Source: Corbicula japonica (lineage: Eukaryota > Mollusca > Bivalvia > Venerida > Cyrenidae). From it: 64,000 nucleotides of DNA. The notes beneath the pieces were generated by a model. The model saw nothing but the letters and a program-made list of their open reading frames with translations. It was not told the origin of the DNA and did no database searches. Positions 13,571 to 24,694 of the stretch are shown one piece after another; position 1 is the stretch's first letter; each line of letters starts with the position of its first letter. The stretch lies in NCBI GenBank assembly GCA_038501625.1, contig JAZAYU010000011.1, forward strand, positions 12,222,849 through 12,286,848. The letters are read 5' to 3'. The translations under genes were made by a program, and so were the position numbers.

Positions 13571-14199
13571 AATCTGTATCATTGGTGGCAAATGCAGCAT
13601 ATCAAAATCTGTATCATGTTGGCAAATGCTGCACATCAAAATCTGCATAATTGGTGGGAAATGCTGCACATCAAAATCTGTATCATTGTTGGCAAATGCT
13701 GCACATCAAAGTCTGTATCATTGTTGGCAAATGCTGCACATCAAAATCTGCATAATTGGTGGCAAATGCTGCACATCAAAATCTGTATCATTGTTGGCAA
13801 ATGCAGCACATCAAAATCTGTATCATTGTTGGCAAATGCAGCACATCAAAATCTGTATCATTGTTGGCAAATGCAGCGCATCAAAATCTGTATCATTGTT
13901 GGCAAATGCTGCACATCAAAATTTGTATCATTGTTGGCAAATGCTGCACATCAAAATCTGTATCATTGTTGGCAAATGCAGCGCATCAAAATCTGTATCA
14001 TTGTTGGCAAGTGCAGCGCATCAAAATCTGTATCATTGTTGGCAAGTGCAGCGCATCAAAATCTGTATCATTGGTGGCAAATGCAGCGCATCAACATCTG
14101 TATCATTGTTGGCAAATGCAGCACATCAAAATCTGTATCATTGTTGGCAAATGCAGCACATCAAAATCTGTATCATTGGTGGCAAATGTTGCACATCAA

Positions 14200-16680
14200 A
14201 ATCTGTATCATTGTTGGCAAGTGCTGCACATCAAAATCTGTATCATTGTTGGCAAATGCAGCACATCAAAATCTGTATCATTGGTGGCAAATGCTGCACA
14301 TCAAAATCTGTATCATTGTTGGCAAATGCTGCACATCAAAATCTGTATCATTGTTGGCAAATGCAGCACATCAAAATCTGTATCATTGGTGGCAAATGCA
14401 GCACATCAAAATCTGTATCATTGTTGGCAAATGCAGCACATCAAAATCTGTATCATTGTTGGCAAATGCAGCACATCAAAATCTGTATCATTGTTGGCAA
14501 ATGCTGCACATCAAAATCTGTATCATTGTTGGCAAATGCAGCACATCAAAATCTGTATCATTGTTGGCAAATGCAGCACATCAAAATCTGTATCATTGTT
14601 GGCAAATGCTGCACATCAAAATCTGTATCATTGTTGGCAAATGCTGCACATCAAAATCTGTATCATTGTTGGCAAATGCTGCACATCAAAGTCTGTATCA
14701 TTGTTGGCAAATGCTGCACATCAAAATCTGTATCATTGTTGGCAAATGCAGCACATCAAAATCTGTATCATTGTTGGCAAATGCTGCACATCAAAATCTG
14801 TATCATTGTTGGCAAATGCTGCACATCAAAATCTGTATCATTGGTGGCAAATGCAGCACATCAAAGTCTGTATCATTGTTGGCAAATGCTGCACATCAAA
14901 GTCTGTATCATTGTTGGCAAATGCTGCACATCAAAATCTGTATCATTGTTGGCAAATGCTCGCATCAAAATCTGTATCATTGGTGGCAAATGCTGCACAT
15001 CAAATTCTGTATCATTGTTGGCAAGTGCTGCACATCAAAATCTGTATCATTGGTGGCAAATGCTGCACATCAAAGTCTGTATCATTGGTGGCAAATGCTG
15101 CACATCAAAATCTGTATCATTGGTGGCAAATGCTGCACATCAAAATCTGTATCATTGTTGGCAAATGCTGCACATCAAAATCTGTATCATTGTTGGCAAA
15201 TGCAGCACATCAAAATCTGTACCATTGTTGGCAAATGCAGCACATCAAAATCTGTATCATTGTTGGCAAATGCAGCACATCAAAATCTGTACCATTGTTG
15301 GCAAATGCTGCACATCAAAATCTGTGTCATTGTTGGCAAATGCTGCACATCAAAATCTGTATCATTGTTGGCAAATGCAGCACATCAAAATCTGTATCAT
15401 TGTTGGCAAATGCTGCACATCAACATCTGTATCTTTGTTGGCAAATGCTGCACATCAAAGTCTGTATCATTGTTGGCAAATGCTGCACATCAAAATCTGT
15501 ATCATTGGTGACAAATGCAGCACATCAAAATCTGTATCATTGTTGGCAAATGCTGCACATCAAAATCTGTATCGTTGGTGGCAAATGCAGCACATCAAAG
15601 TCTGTATCATTTTTGGCAAATGATGCACATCAAAATCTGTATCATTGTTGGCAAATGCTGCACATCATAATCTATATCATTGGTGGCAAATGCAGCACAT
15701 CAAAATCTGTACCATTGTTGGCAAATGCTGCACATCAAAATCTGTATCATTGTTGGCAAATGCAGCACATCAAAATCTGTATCATTGTTGGCAAATGCTG
15801 CACATCAAAATCTGTATCATTGTTGGCAAGTGCTGCACATCAAAATCTGTATCATTGTTGGCAAATGCAGCACATCAAAATCTGTATCATTGGTGGCAAA
15901 TGCTGCACATCAAAATCTGTATCATTGTTGGCAAATGCTGCACATCAAAATCTGTATCATTGTTGGCAAATGCAGCACATCAAAATCTGTATCATTGGTG
16001 GCAAATGCAGCACATCAAAATCTGTATCATTGTTGGCAAATGCAGCACATCAAAATCTGTATCATTGTTGGCAAATGCAGCACATCAAAATCTGTATCAT
16101 TGTTGGCAAATGCTGCACATCAAAATCTGTATCATTGTTGGCAAATGCAGCACATCAAAATCTGTATCATTGTTGGCAAATGCAGCACATCAAAATCTGT
16201 ATCATTGTTGGCAAATGCTGCACATCAAAATCTGTATCATTGTTGGCAAATGCTGCACATCAAAATCTGTATCATTGTTGGCAAATGCTGCACATCAAAG
16301 TCTGTATCATTGTTGGCAAATGCTGCACATCAAAATCTGTATCATTGTTGGCAAATGCAGCACATCAAAATCTGTATCATTGTTGGCAAATGCTGCACAT
16401 CAAAATCTGTATCATTGTTGGCAAATGCTGCACATCAAAATCTGTATCATTGGTGGCAAATGCTGCACATCAAAGTCTGTATCATTGTTGGCAAATGCTG
16501 CACATCAAAGTCTGTATCATTGTTGGCAAATGCTGCACATCAAAATCTGTATCATTGTTGGCAAATGCTCGCATCAAAATCTGTATCATTGGTGGCAAAT
16601 GCTGCACATCAAATTCTGTATCATTGTTGGCAAGTGCTGCACATCAAAATCTGTATCATTGGTGGCAAATGCTGCACATC
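14200..16680 (+). repeat. 1609-bp offset duplication inside the minisatellite
   Basis: About 14,200-15,070 and 15,810-16,680 carry the same order of unit variants, at a constant offset of 1609 bp. This equals 46 units minus one base. The missing base is the deletion that makes GCTCGCATC, and it is present in both copies (14,959 and 16,568), so the deletion predates the duplication. Confidence 0.8.
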
Positions 16681-19455
16681 AAAATCTGTATCATTGGTGG
16701 CAAATGCTGCACATCAAAATCTGTATCATTGTTGGCAAATGCTGCACATCAAAATCTGTATCATTGGTGGCAAATGCTGCACATCAAAATCTGTATCATT
16801 GTTGGCAAATGCTGCACATCAAAATCTGTATCATTGGTGGCAAATGCTGCACATCAAAATCTGTATCATTGGTGGCAAATGCTGCACATCAAAATCTGTA
16901 TCATTGTTGGCAAATGCAGCACATCAAAATCTGTGTCATTGGTGGCAAATGCTGCACATCAAAATCTGTATCATTGTTGGCAAGTGCAGCGCATCAAAAT
17001 CTGTATCATTGGTGGCAAATGCTGCACATCAAAATCTGTGTCATTGGTGGCAAATGCTGCACATCAAAATCTGTATCATTGTTGGCAAGTGCAGCGCATC
17101 AAAATCTGTATCATTGGTGGCAAATGCTGCACATCAAAATCTGTATCATTGTTGGCAAATGCAGCACATCAAAATCTGTATCATTGTTGGCAAATGCAGC
17201 ACATCATAATCTGTATCATTGTTGGCAAATGCTGCACATCAAAATCTGTATCATTGTTGGCAAATGCTGCACATCAAAATCTGTATCATTGTTGGCAAAT
17301 GCTGCACATCAAAATCTGTATCATTGGTGGCAAATGCTGCACATCAAAATCTGTATCATTGTTGGCAAATGCTGCACATGATAATCTGTATCATTGGTGG
17401 CAAATGCTGCACATCAAAATCTGTATCATTGTTGGCAAATGCTGCACATGATAATCTGTATCATTGGTGGCAAATGCAGCACATCAAAATCTGTGTCATT
17501 GTTGGCAAATGCTGCACATCAAAATCTGTATCATTGTTGGCAAATGCTGCACATCAAAATCTGTATCATTGTTGGTAAATGCTGCACATCAAAATCTGAA
17601 TCATTGTTGGCAAATGCTGCACATCAAAATCTGAATCATTGTTGGCAAATGCTGCACATCAAAATCTGTATCATTGTTGGCAAATGCTGCACATCAAAAT
17701 CTGAATCATTGTTGGCAAATGCTGCACATCAAAATCTGTATCATTGGTGGCAAATGCAGCACATCAAAATCTGTATCATTGTTGGCAAATGCAGCACATC
17801 AAAATCTGTATCATTGGTGGCAAATGCTGCACATCAAAATCTGTATCATTGTTGGCAAATGCTGCACATTAAAATCTGTATCATTGGTGGCAAATGCAGC
17901 ACATCAAAATCTGTATCATTGTTGGCAAATGCTGCACATGATAATCTGTATCATTGGTGGCAAATGCAGCACATCAAAATCTGTATCATTGGTGGCAAAT
18001 GCTGCACATCAAAATCTGAATCATTGTTGGCAAATGCTGCACATCAAAGTCTTTATCATTGGTGGCAAATGCAGCACATCAAAATCTGTATCATTGTTGG
18101 CAAATGCTGCACATGATAATCTGTATCATTGTTGGCAAATGCTGCACATCAAAGTCTTTATCATTGGTGGCAAATGCAGCACATCAAAATCTGTATCATT
18201 GTTGGCAAATGCTGCACATCAAAATCTGTATCATTGTTGGCAAATGCTGAACATCAAAATCTGTATCATTGGTGGCAAATGCTGCACATCAAAATCTGTA
18301 TCATTGGTGGCAAATGCTGCTCATTAAAGTCTTTATCATTGGTGGCAAATGCAGCACATCAAAATCTGTATCATTGGTGGCAAATGCTGCACATCAAAAT
18401 CTGTATCATTGTTGGCAAATGCTGCACATGATAATCTGAATCATTGTTGGCAAATGCTGCACATCATAATCTGTATCATTGGTGGCAAATGCTGCACATC
18501 AAAATCTGTATCATTGGTGGCAAATGCAGCACATCAAAATCTGTATCATTGTTTGCAAATGCTGCACATGATAATCTGAATCATTGTTGGCAAATGCTGC
18601 ACATCATAATCTGTCTCATTGGTGGCAAATGCTGCACATCAAAGTCTGTATCATTGGTGGCAAATGCTGCACATCAAAATCTGTATCATTGGTGGCAAAT
18701 GCAGCACATCATAATCTGTATCATTGGTGGCAAATGCTGCACATCATAATCTGTATCATTGGTGGCAAATGCTGCACATCAAAATCTGTATCATTGGTGG
18801 CAAATGCTGCACATCATAATCTGTATCATTGTTGGCAAATGCTGCACATCAAAATCTGTATCATTGTTGGCAAATGCTGCCCATCAAAATCTGTATCATT
18901 GTTGGCAAATGCTGCACATCAAAATCTGTATCATTGTTGGCAAATGCTGCACATCAAAATCTGTATCATTGTTGGCAAATGCTGCACATCAAAATCTGTA
19001 TCATTGTTGGCAAATGCTGCACATCAAAATCTGTATCATTGGTGGCAAATGCTGCACATCAAAATCTGTATCATTGTTGGCAAATGCTGCACATCAAAAT
19101 CCGTATCATTGGTGGCAAATGCTGCACATCAAAATCTGTGTCATTGTTGGCAAATGCAGCACATCAAAGTCTGTATCATTGTTGGCAAATGCAGCACATC
19201 AAAATCTGTATCATTGAAAGCCAAAGGTGGAAAAAACAAAATCTGAGTCATTGTTGGCAAATGCAGCACATCAAAATCTGTATCATTGTTGGCAAATGCT
19301 GCACATCAAAATCTGTATCATTGTTGGCAAATGCTGCACATCAAAATCTGTGTCATTGTTGGCAAATGCAGCACATCAAAGTCTTTATCATTGTTGGCAA
19401 ATGCATCGCATCAAAGTCTGTATCATTGGTGGCAAATGCTGCACATCAAAGTCTC

Positions 19456-19914
19456 TGAACAAATATTTGATTATTTGACAGTCGAATCTCGTTTCAACAT
19501 TTTTTTAAATGATTGGAGAGAGGTGTGATTAAAAACTGAAACCAAGACCTACATTAATGTCTGTTTCGTCCTCAGTCACATATGAAGCCAAAACTGATGA
19601 ACAGCGCCAAAGCGGTCAAACTGTTCGATAAACAGGTATGTATATGCTTCATTAATTCTACAAAAATTGAAAGCAGTCAATAGATCGTTTAACGCATGTT
19701 AATTTATCTTTGACCCTTTCAGTTGCAAAGAAAGGTAACGCGCTCACTTGTTCAAAAGGTTTTAATGATTATACCTCAGGATATCTGTACCAAGGGTGTA
19801 TCCTTTTAATTTCATTGTCAATGCAAACAGATACAAGAGCTGTTATTTATAAGTTATGCCATTCAACTGTTTAATCTACAGTTATAAGGAGAAATGTTTA
19901 ATATTAATTTATAA
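19456..19914. other. non-coding, nothing recognised
   Basis: Ordinary AT-rich sequence immediately right of the minisatellite. No gene or repeat family was recognised. Confidence 0.45.
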
Positions 19915-20310
19915 AATGGAACTTTAAAAGTCACCGAACATGACACCTATGGGCGAACCTATACTTTTTATGGTGACATTCGGCGCTGAACATGAAAAAG
20001 GCATCTAAAAATACCACATTGAAGGCTCCATGTTCACCGCTTTATGCACACCGTCGTTCGAGATGGATCGAAATTATACTTTGTGTCAATTGTCAATTGG
20101 GTTGCACTCCATCCGGGGCTTGGTGGCGCACATCCGGGCTAGGTGGCGCACATCCGGGGCTAGGTGGCGCACATCCGGGGCTAGTTGGCGCACATCCGGA
20201 GCTAGGTGGCGCGAACAGTATTACCGATGCCATTACTGCCCATTATCATGCTCAATGAAACCGATTCTGCAATATTTTCATTTGCCGTGTTTGGTGGCTT
20301 TCATAGTACA
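19915..20310 (-). repeat. family B repeat with internal 22-bp tandem expansion
   Basis: A minus-orientation copy of the dispersed family B, with blocks such as CCATGTTCACCGC, CGAGATGGATCGAAATTATAC and TTTGGTGGCTTTCATAG. In the place where other copies carry one motif related to GCGC...CCTAGG...GGTGGC, this copy has about five tandem units of 22-23 bp around GGGGCTAGGTGGCGCACATCC (about 20,110-20,212). The tandem appears to have grown from a seed inside the element. Confidence 0.65.
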
Positions 20311-20779
20311 TTTTAAATCTATCTCTACAATTAAATATTGGCCGAGGCAGTAAAAGATAAATGGTCCTCTGTGCTATCCCTGACTTTAAAAACATGGAAA
20401 TACTTTCGTTCACATCAATTTACGGTAGAAACAATTTTCTGTAACAATAATACTTCTTCTGGCCACAGATGCAAAATCTTGTAATTATTCAATTTAACAT
20501 TATGCTGTAATATAGGCAGGCAATATTCTTACGTGTAACCATTTTGTCATTAATGATTAGAGAATCTGCAGAATTGATTTTGGTGCCTCAAGTAGTTGAC
20601 AATGTTTGCATATCGTAGGATGAACGAGAAAAGTTTTCAATTGATATTAGATAATGAAACAGTAAGAGCTTTATCGCTCTCAATCGATGAAATGTACATG
20701 GTGTTAAGAAGAAAATAATTAAGGATAATTCATCCAATTTTCTATATTCTTTAATTGCGCGAGGTGTCATAATTATTTA
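20311..20779. other. non-coding, nothing recognised
   Basis: No gene or repeat family recognised. Confidence 0.45.
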
Positions 20780-20945
20780 TGATATTGATAATATTATTTA
20801 ATCATTAATTTTCGTGGGTGTTTAATCATTAATTTTCGTGGGTACTTATTTTCCTGGGGTATTTTTTTTTCGTGGCCACTTATTTTCGTGGGGTACTAAT
20901 TTTCGTTGATTTTATTGGCAGATCGATCCACGAATTGAATGGCAG
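20780..20945 (+). repeat. degenerate TAATTTTCGTGGG repeat
   Basis: Five or so variants of ATTTTCGTGGG(T/G)ACTTA follow each other. They include an exact direct repeat of TTTAATCATTAATTTTCGTG at about 20,796 and 20,820, and the block ends near GATCGATCCACGAATTGAAT. It is a dispersed, degenerate repeat with no coding capacity. Confidence 0.6.
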
Positions 20946-21244
20946 AACCAAAAAAGAAATGCATTGAAATGTAAATGTAAAGGTATTTGGGGAAACTGAG
21001 AAAGGCGAATTTAATAACCTAGGAAAATGTGGGTTTAGCGAAAAACACGAACGTTTATGCCAACGAGAATAACAGCATTCACATTATTTTCAGTTGATGC
21101 TCTCTTTCGTTCTTCTGTTATTAGTCTCTATGGGAATGCTGTGAACTGCATTTGGTTTCCTGATATGCATACTTTCTGCTTTTTCTAATTCAAAAAATAG
21201 AGGGATCTTCCAAATTACCGACATTTGAATATTCAATTATGCAA
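20946..21244. other. non-coding spacer before the retrotransposon
   Basis: Nothing recognised. It ends just before the CTAG target site of the Gypsy element. Confidence 0.4.
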
Positions 21245-21249
21245 ACTAG

Positions 21250-22757
21250 TGTAGCGAACCGCCTATCCAATTAGGATAATAGGTTCCTACAACGGGTTCG
21301 CTTGGGCCCGGCTTTTGGCAACTTCGGTAAAGTAATAATGGAGGCTAAATAAGGTTTAAAATTTATTTGTTTAAACCTTAACAAATAACTTTATTGTCAT
21401 GGCAAAGTATGCAAAACTCTAAACAATTTACAGTAAAAACACTGTGCACCCTAGGTAATCGTACTATTATATTACTAATATGAGAACAAATATAAATTCA
21501 GTCACTCGTAGTTCTTAAAGTTTACCAAGTGGTAATATTTAGACACTTAGTCGTCCCGCTGGGTAAATTACACAACTTTACACTAAATATAGAAATAGTC
21601 AATGGATCTAACACACTGGCGAATTTGCTTTTATTATGCGAAAATCACTATCACTAAGTCTATTAATATATAATTTACCGAACTTCAAATAGAAAGTCTA
21701 CACGGTCACAATGGTTAAAATACCCAACTTAGAAAATATCGATTTTTAAGCTTCGGTAAAATTACGGCACTTAGATAAATCTGAACACAATCACTATTGG
21801 ATAATTTTAGCTTGTTTATCTAAACTCGCACATAAAACACTTTAATTAATAAGAGTACACACAAAACACTTTAAAACACACTATCACAACACGTTTGGAA
21901 ATTTTACCACACTTTGGCGATTTTTAAGGAACACACCCGGTAAACACTGGAGATGGTTGAGCTTAAATTTTAGACACTTTGGTTATTTAAACAACTAAAT
22001 TCATTTTAAAAACTTGTATTTACTACACTTTGGTATTTCTCACCTCTTCTTGGTACATTTTTAGACACTTTGGAATATAATTCTAGGGGATATTTAAGTT
22101 TAACCAAACACTAAAATATTTGGAGAGCTAACCGACGCTCACGGTGTCCAAAACAACACCAATTGAATTTCCCGCCGTAGCTGCTTTTATATGACCTTGT
22201 GACGTCATCCAACTATCGCGAGCGCGTACTGTGAAGATGGCCGTCCAAACACGGAAGTGGTGGGGTATTCACAATAAATTTAACGATTTCACAACAATAA
22301 AGTAATGATGTGTGATGAATAATGATACACTGACACGGTTTAGTGATGAGTGATTGATTACAATGGGATTTGAATACGGATAAAGGTCCTTTATGACGTA
22401 CAAGGTAAATACAAACCTTTACAAATTTTCCGTAAACACAGAGAAAAATAATGCATTTCTAGCGGTGCACAGTATCTGTTAACAATAAAATATACAATAT
22501 TCAATCATTTCATGTATTGAAAATATCATTTATGCATTTTTCTGATATGCATAACATACATAACAACAAGTCAAAACAGTAATAAACGGCAATCAAATGG
22601 GTGGGAGGGAAAAGCCCACAAGTACACATTTATTCTTACTACAAATTTCAATAAGAAGGGAGACACACTTGGGATAATTAATATGAACGACTGAATGTAA
22701 ATATACATTGGTACAGTGAATTGTCCAAAATTAAATATGAATTCAAGGGTCGTTACA
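21250..22757 (-). repeat. 3' LTR (1508 bp)
   Basis: Partner of the 5' LTR. Differences include positions near 21,286 (C versus A), 22,055 (T versus G), about 22,273-22,276, 22,368-22,377, 22,407, 22,515 and 22,543-22,545. AATAAA signals on the minus strand occur near its 3' end (about 21,361-21,366 and 21,391-21,396). They could serve polyadenylation; this is an inference. Confidence 0.95.
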
Positions 22758-22771
22758 TTGCCCCCTTCTAA
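22758..22771 (-). other. polypurine tract
   Basis: In element orientation AGAAGGGGG (22,761-22,769) is followed by CAA and then the 3' LTR. This is the expected position of the plus-strand cDNA primer. Confidence 0.75.
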
Positions 22772-23159
22772 GACGGTTTTGGTCCCCAAAACATCATCAA
22801 TTTGTACAAACATTAGATCTAAGCAAAAATACATTTAAGAAGGAACAGTCCTGACTTAATAATGTTATGATACATATACTTGTGCATAATAACTTGAATT
22901 ATGACATTGCATCACCTTAAGGCTTTACAAATGAACCACCTTAAGTACATATATGTACTAATATTTCATTTCAGAAACAATGTAGATATAAATGCAATAT
23001 CAACCTAATGATAAGGGCTAAACCATCTGCAACTGACCAGACTTTATCAATTGAACCTTAATAAAACACAACTATAATTTGAACTAATTTAACTATTTTA
23101 AAGTGAGTCCAACCAATATATGTATAAGTACAACTATACGGTTACTGTGCAAGACACAC

Positions 23160-24548
23160 TCATAGGCCAACCTTATGGGCGGTGAAGGGAAGATCGGCAG
23201 GGAAAACACTGACCTGCTCAATCTTCTCTATCACCGCTCTCATAAGATCCGACAACCGGTAATAACTAGCTTCATAATACAGCTCATACAAGTAGCGGAC
23301 ATCCCGTGGGAGGGTGCGTAAATCGCACATACCGTTCCGCATAAAATTAAGAACAAGCCGAAAATGTGCTGGGTCCCGGTCCACGAAGTAAACGTTCCCA
23401 TACCGTGGAGTAACTCCCTCACTAGACACTAGTTCGGCCAACACAGACTCTGGATACCTTGACAAGGTTAACTTCGACGTCTCAAATCTTTGTCCCCCAA
23501 TATTTAGTATGACCCTCTCATTTTGAGTCTGTTGCAATATTGAAACAAGTGGTAGTACCACATTTACACCAGTTTCCTTAGCACTATCAGAGATAACCTG
23601 AATGTTTTCCTGAACACTATCCTTAGACGCCTCCTGGGATTCAAGCTCACCAACTGCGGCCACTGGCTCACTGGGCTGAACAGAAACCACCCCCGAAATT
23701 TCAGTCTCCACAACACCACCATCACGTTCAGATTCCTTACCCTTCTCCACCTTCTGGCCCTCACTCCCTGATCTCCTCTCTTCATCATCACTATCACTGC
23801 TGGAACTCCTTACCTTCAATCTCTTTGATAACCGCCGCCTTACAGGACTCCTTGAGCTACAACTGCTACTTTCACTTGAACTGTCACTCTCACTACTCGA
23901 ACTGTCTGAAGAGGTTTCACTGTCACTGACACTACTGGAGCTACTAGAGCTACCAGAACTCGACTTTACCTTAGCACTCTTACTAGCAGCACTGGACTTA
24001 ACATCTGACACTGTACTTTCCATCTTATCAATAACCTCACTATCATTATCACAATCCAGATAGTCTAACTCGTTTTCACTGGAGAGGATGTCCTCTACCA
24101 AAGGCTTGACTTTTACTACACGTTTAGGCGAAGTATGGGGGCTAAGGGGATTTCGGATAGTCTTATGTAATTCGTCAGCCGATGCCATGTCATCATCAGA
24201 TAGATTGGCCAAAGTTGGCCCATACTGGGTTTTCAACAGCCGTATGTCGCGTAGGTAACCCGGTTGGACACTCTTTATCACCTTAGGTAAGTCATTCAAT
24301 TTCCATAGCCTGAATTTTTCAAACGCACCCTCGCGTTCCCCATTCGGCGCCATCAGCTCAAAATCCTGCATACTCACACTTGTGCAAGGTTTGTGCTTGT
24401 ATGACCTTCGGCTGAACAACTTACGGCACTTCAAACATTGAAATTGGAAGTGGCTGTGCTGCTCTTGGGCATGCCGGCTGGCCAAGTGATATTTGGGGAA
24501 CGTCACATTCTGGCAGATAGTACACAGATACTGAAGGAGAAAAACCAA
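23160..24548 (-). CDS. ORF3: zinc-finger / Ser-acidic / KCTD-type BTB-T1 protein in the env position
   Basis: The ORF lies between pol and the 3' LTR on the element strand and encodes 462 residues counted from a TTG. The N-terminus has a C2H2-like motif (C9, C12, H26, H31) and a CX2CX10HX2C motif (C38, C41, H52, C55). Residues 180-265 are Ser/Asp/Glu-rich with basic patches such as RRRLSKRLKVR. Residues 344-441 match the potassium-channel tetramerisation (T1/KCTD) BTB fold: VILNIGGQRFETS, TLSRYPES, YFVDRDPAHFRLVLNFMRNG and YYEASYYRLSDL. KCTD proteins oligomerise and often act as CUL3 adaptors. There is no signal peptide or membrane anchor, so it is not an envelope. There is no ATG before residue 60. 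A pyrimidine tract and CAG end at 24,531, so translation probably depends on splicing or starts at M60. The function is unknown. Confidence 0.85.
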   Translation of the reverse strand: MVFLLQYLCTICQNVTFPKYHLASRHAQEQHSHFQFQCLKCRKLFSRRSYKHKPCTSVSMQDFELMAPNGEREGAFEKFRLWKLNDLPKVIKSVQPGYLRDIRLLKTQYGPTLANLSDDDMASADELHKTIRNPLSPHTSPKRVVKVKPLVEDILSSENELDYLDCDNDSEVIDKMESTVSDVKSSAASKSAKVKSSSGSSSSSSSVSDSETSSDSSSSESDSSSESSSCSSRSPVRRRLSKRLKVRSSSSDSDDEERRSGSEGQKVEKGKESERDGGVVETEISGVVSVQPSEPVAAVGELESQEASKDSVQENIQVISDSAKETGVNVVLPLVSILQQTQNERVILNIGGQRFETSKLTLSRYPESVLAELVSSEGVTPRYGNVYFVDRDPAHFRLVLNFMRNGMCDLRTLPRDVRYLYELYYEASYYRLSDLMRAVIEKIEQVSVFPADLPFTAHKVGL

Positions 24549-24556
24549 AATGCATT
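24531..24556 (-). promoter_or_regulatory. candidate 3' splice acceptor for ORF3
   Basis: In element orientation a pyrimidine-rich run, GGTTTTTCTCCTTCAG, ends at 24,531, just inside the ORF3 open frame. An in-frame TAA lies at 24,555-24,557. The first zinc-finger codons begin directly after the CAG, as expected for an exon boundary. The donor is not known. A good donor-like GGTGAGC in gag (29,977-29,982) would join in the wrong phase. This is an inference from sequence. Confidence 0.5.
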
Positions 24557-24694
24557 AAGGTAAAGAAAATAAGACTGTCAATTGCAATCATAATAAACAA
24601 CATTATAACAATGAGAGCATGTTAGTTGGGTTGGTTAAAAGTAACCAATTGCCTAATAACACTATTGTTGTGGGGGTGGATCATTGTACCATGT

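Larger units (their letters stand above)
5655..19455 (+). repeat. 13.8-kb minisatellite of a 35-bp unit (about 390 copies)
   Basis: A continuous head-to-tail array whose unit includes ATCATTGTTGGCAAATGCTG followed by CACATCAAAATCTGT (35 bp, about 37% GC). Variation is concentrated at a few positions: GCTGC or GCAGC, TTGTTGG or TTGGTGG, CACATC or CGCATC, and AAAATC, AAAGTC, ATAATC or AAATTC. One-base indels are rare, for example near 5712, 6590, 7932, 13,617, 14,960 and 16,569. One unit near 19,214-19,249 is 37 bp long with foreign-looking sequence. The plus strand of the common unit contains no stop codon. Because 35 is not a multiple of three, every frame is open and encodes the same 35-residue cycle; stops enter only through variants such as CTGAATC and CATAATC. 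No evidence supports translation. Confidence 0.97.

Noticed and set aside
13756..17451. 1231-codon open frame over the minisatellite, and the other long frames there
   Set aside because: It is produced by a stop-free 35-bp unit that rotates frame each copy. All three frames give the same cyclic peptide, it starts at TTG, and one-base indels do not close it. There is no evidence for a gene.
5655..19455. CRISPR-like array
   Set aside because: The units are directly abutting with no unique spacers, and the context is eukaryotic. It is a tandem minisatellite.
23240..23422. Small frames inside ORF3 (also 23,564-23,797)
   Set aside because: They are shadows of ORF3 in other frames.
24421..24603. 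ORF3 as a classical envelope gene
   Set aside because: No signal peptide, fusion region, membrane anchor or glycosylation pattern. The C-terminus is clearly a cytosolic BTB-T1 domain.
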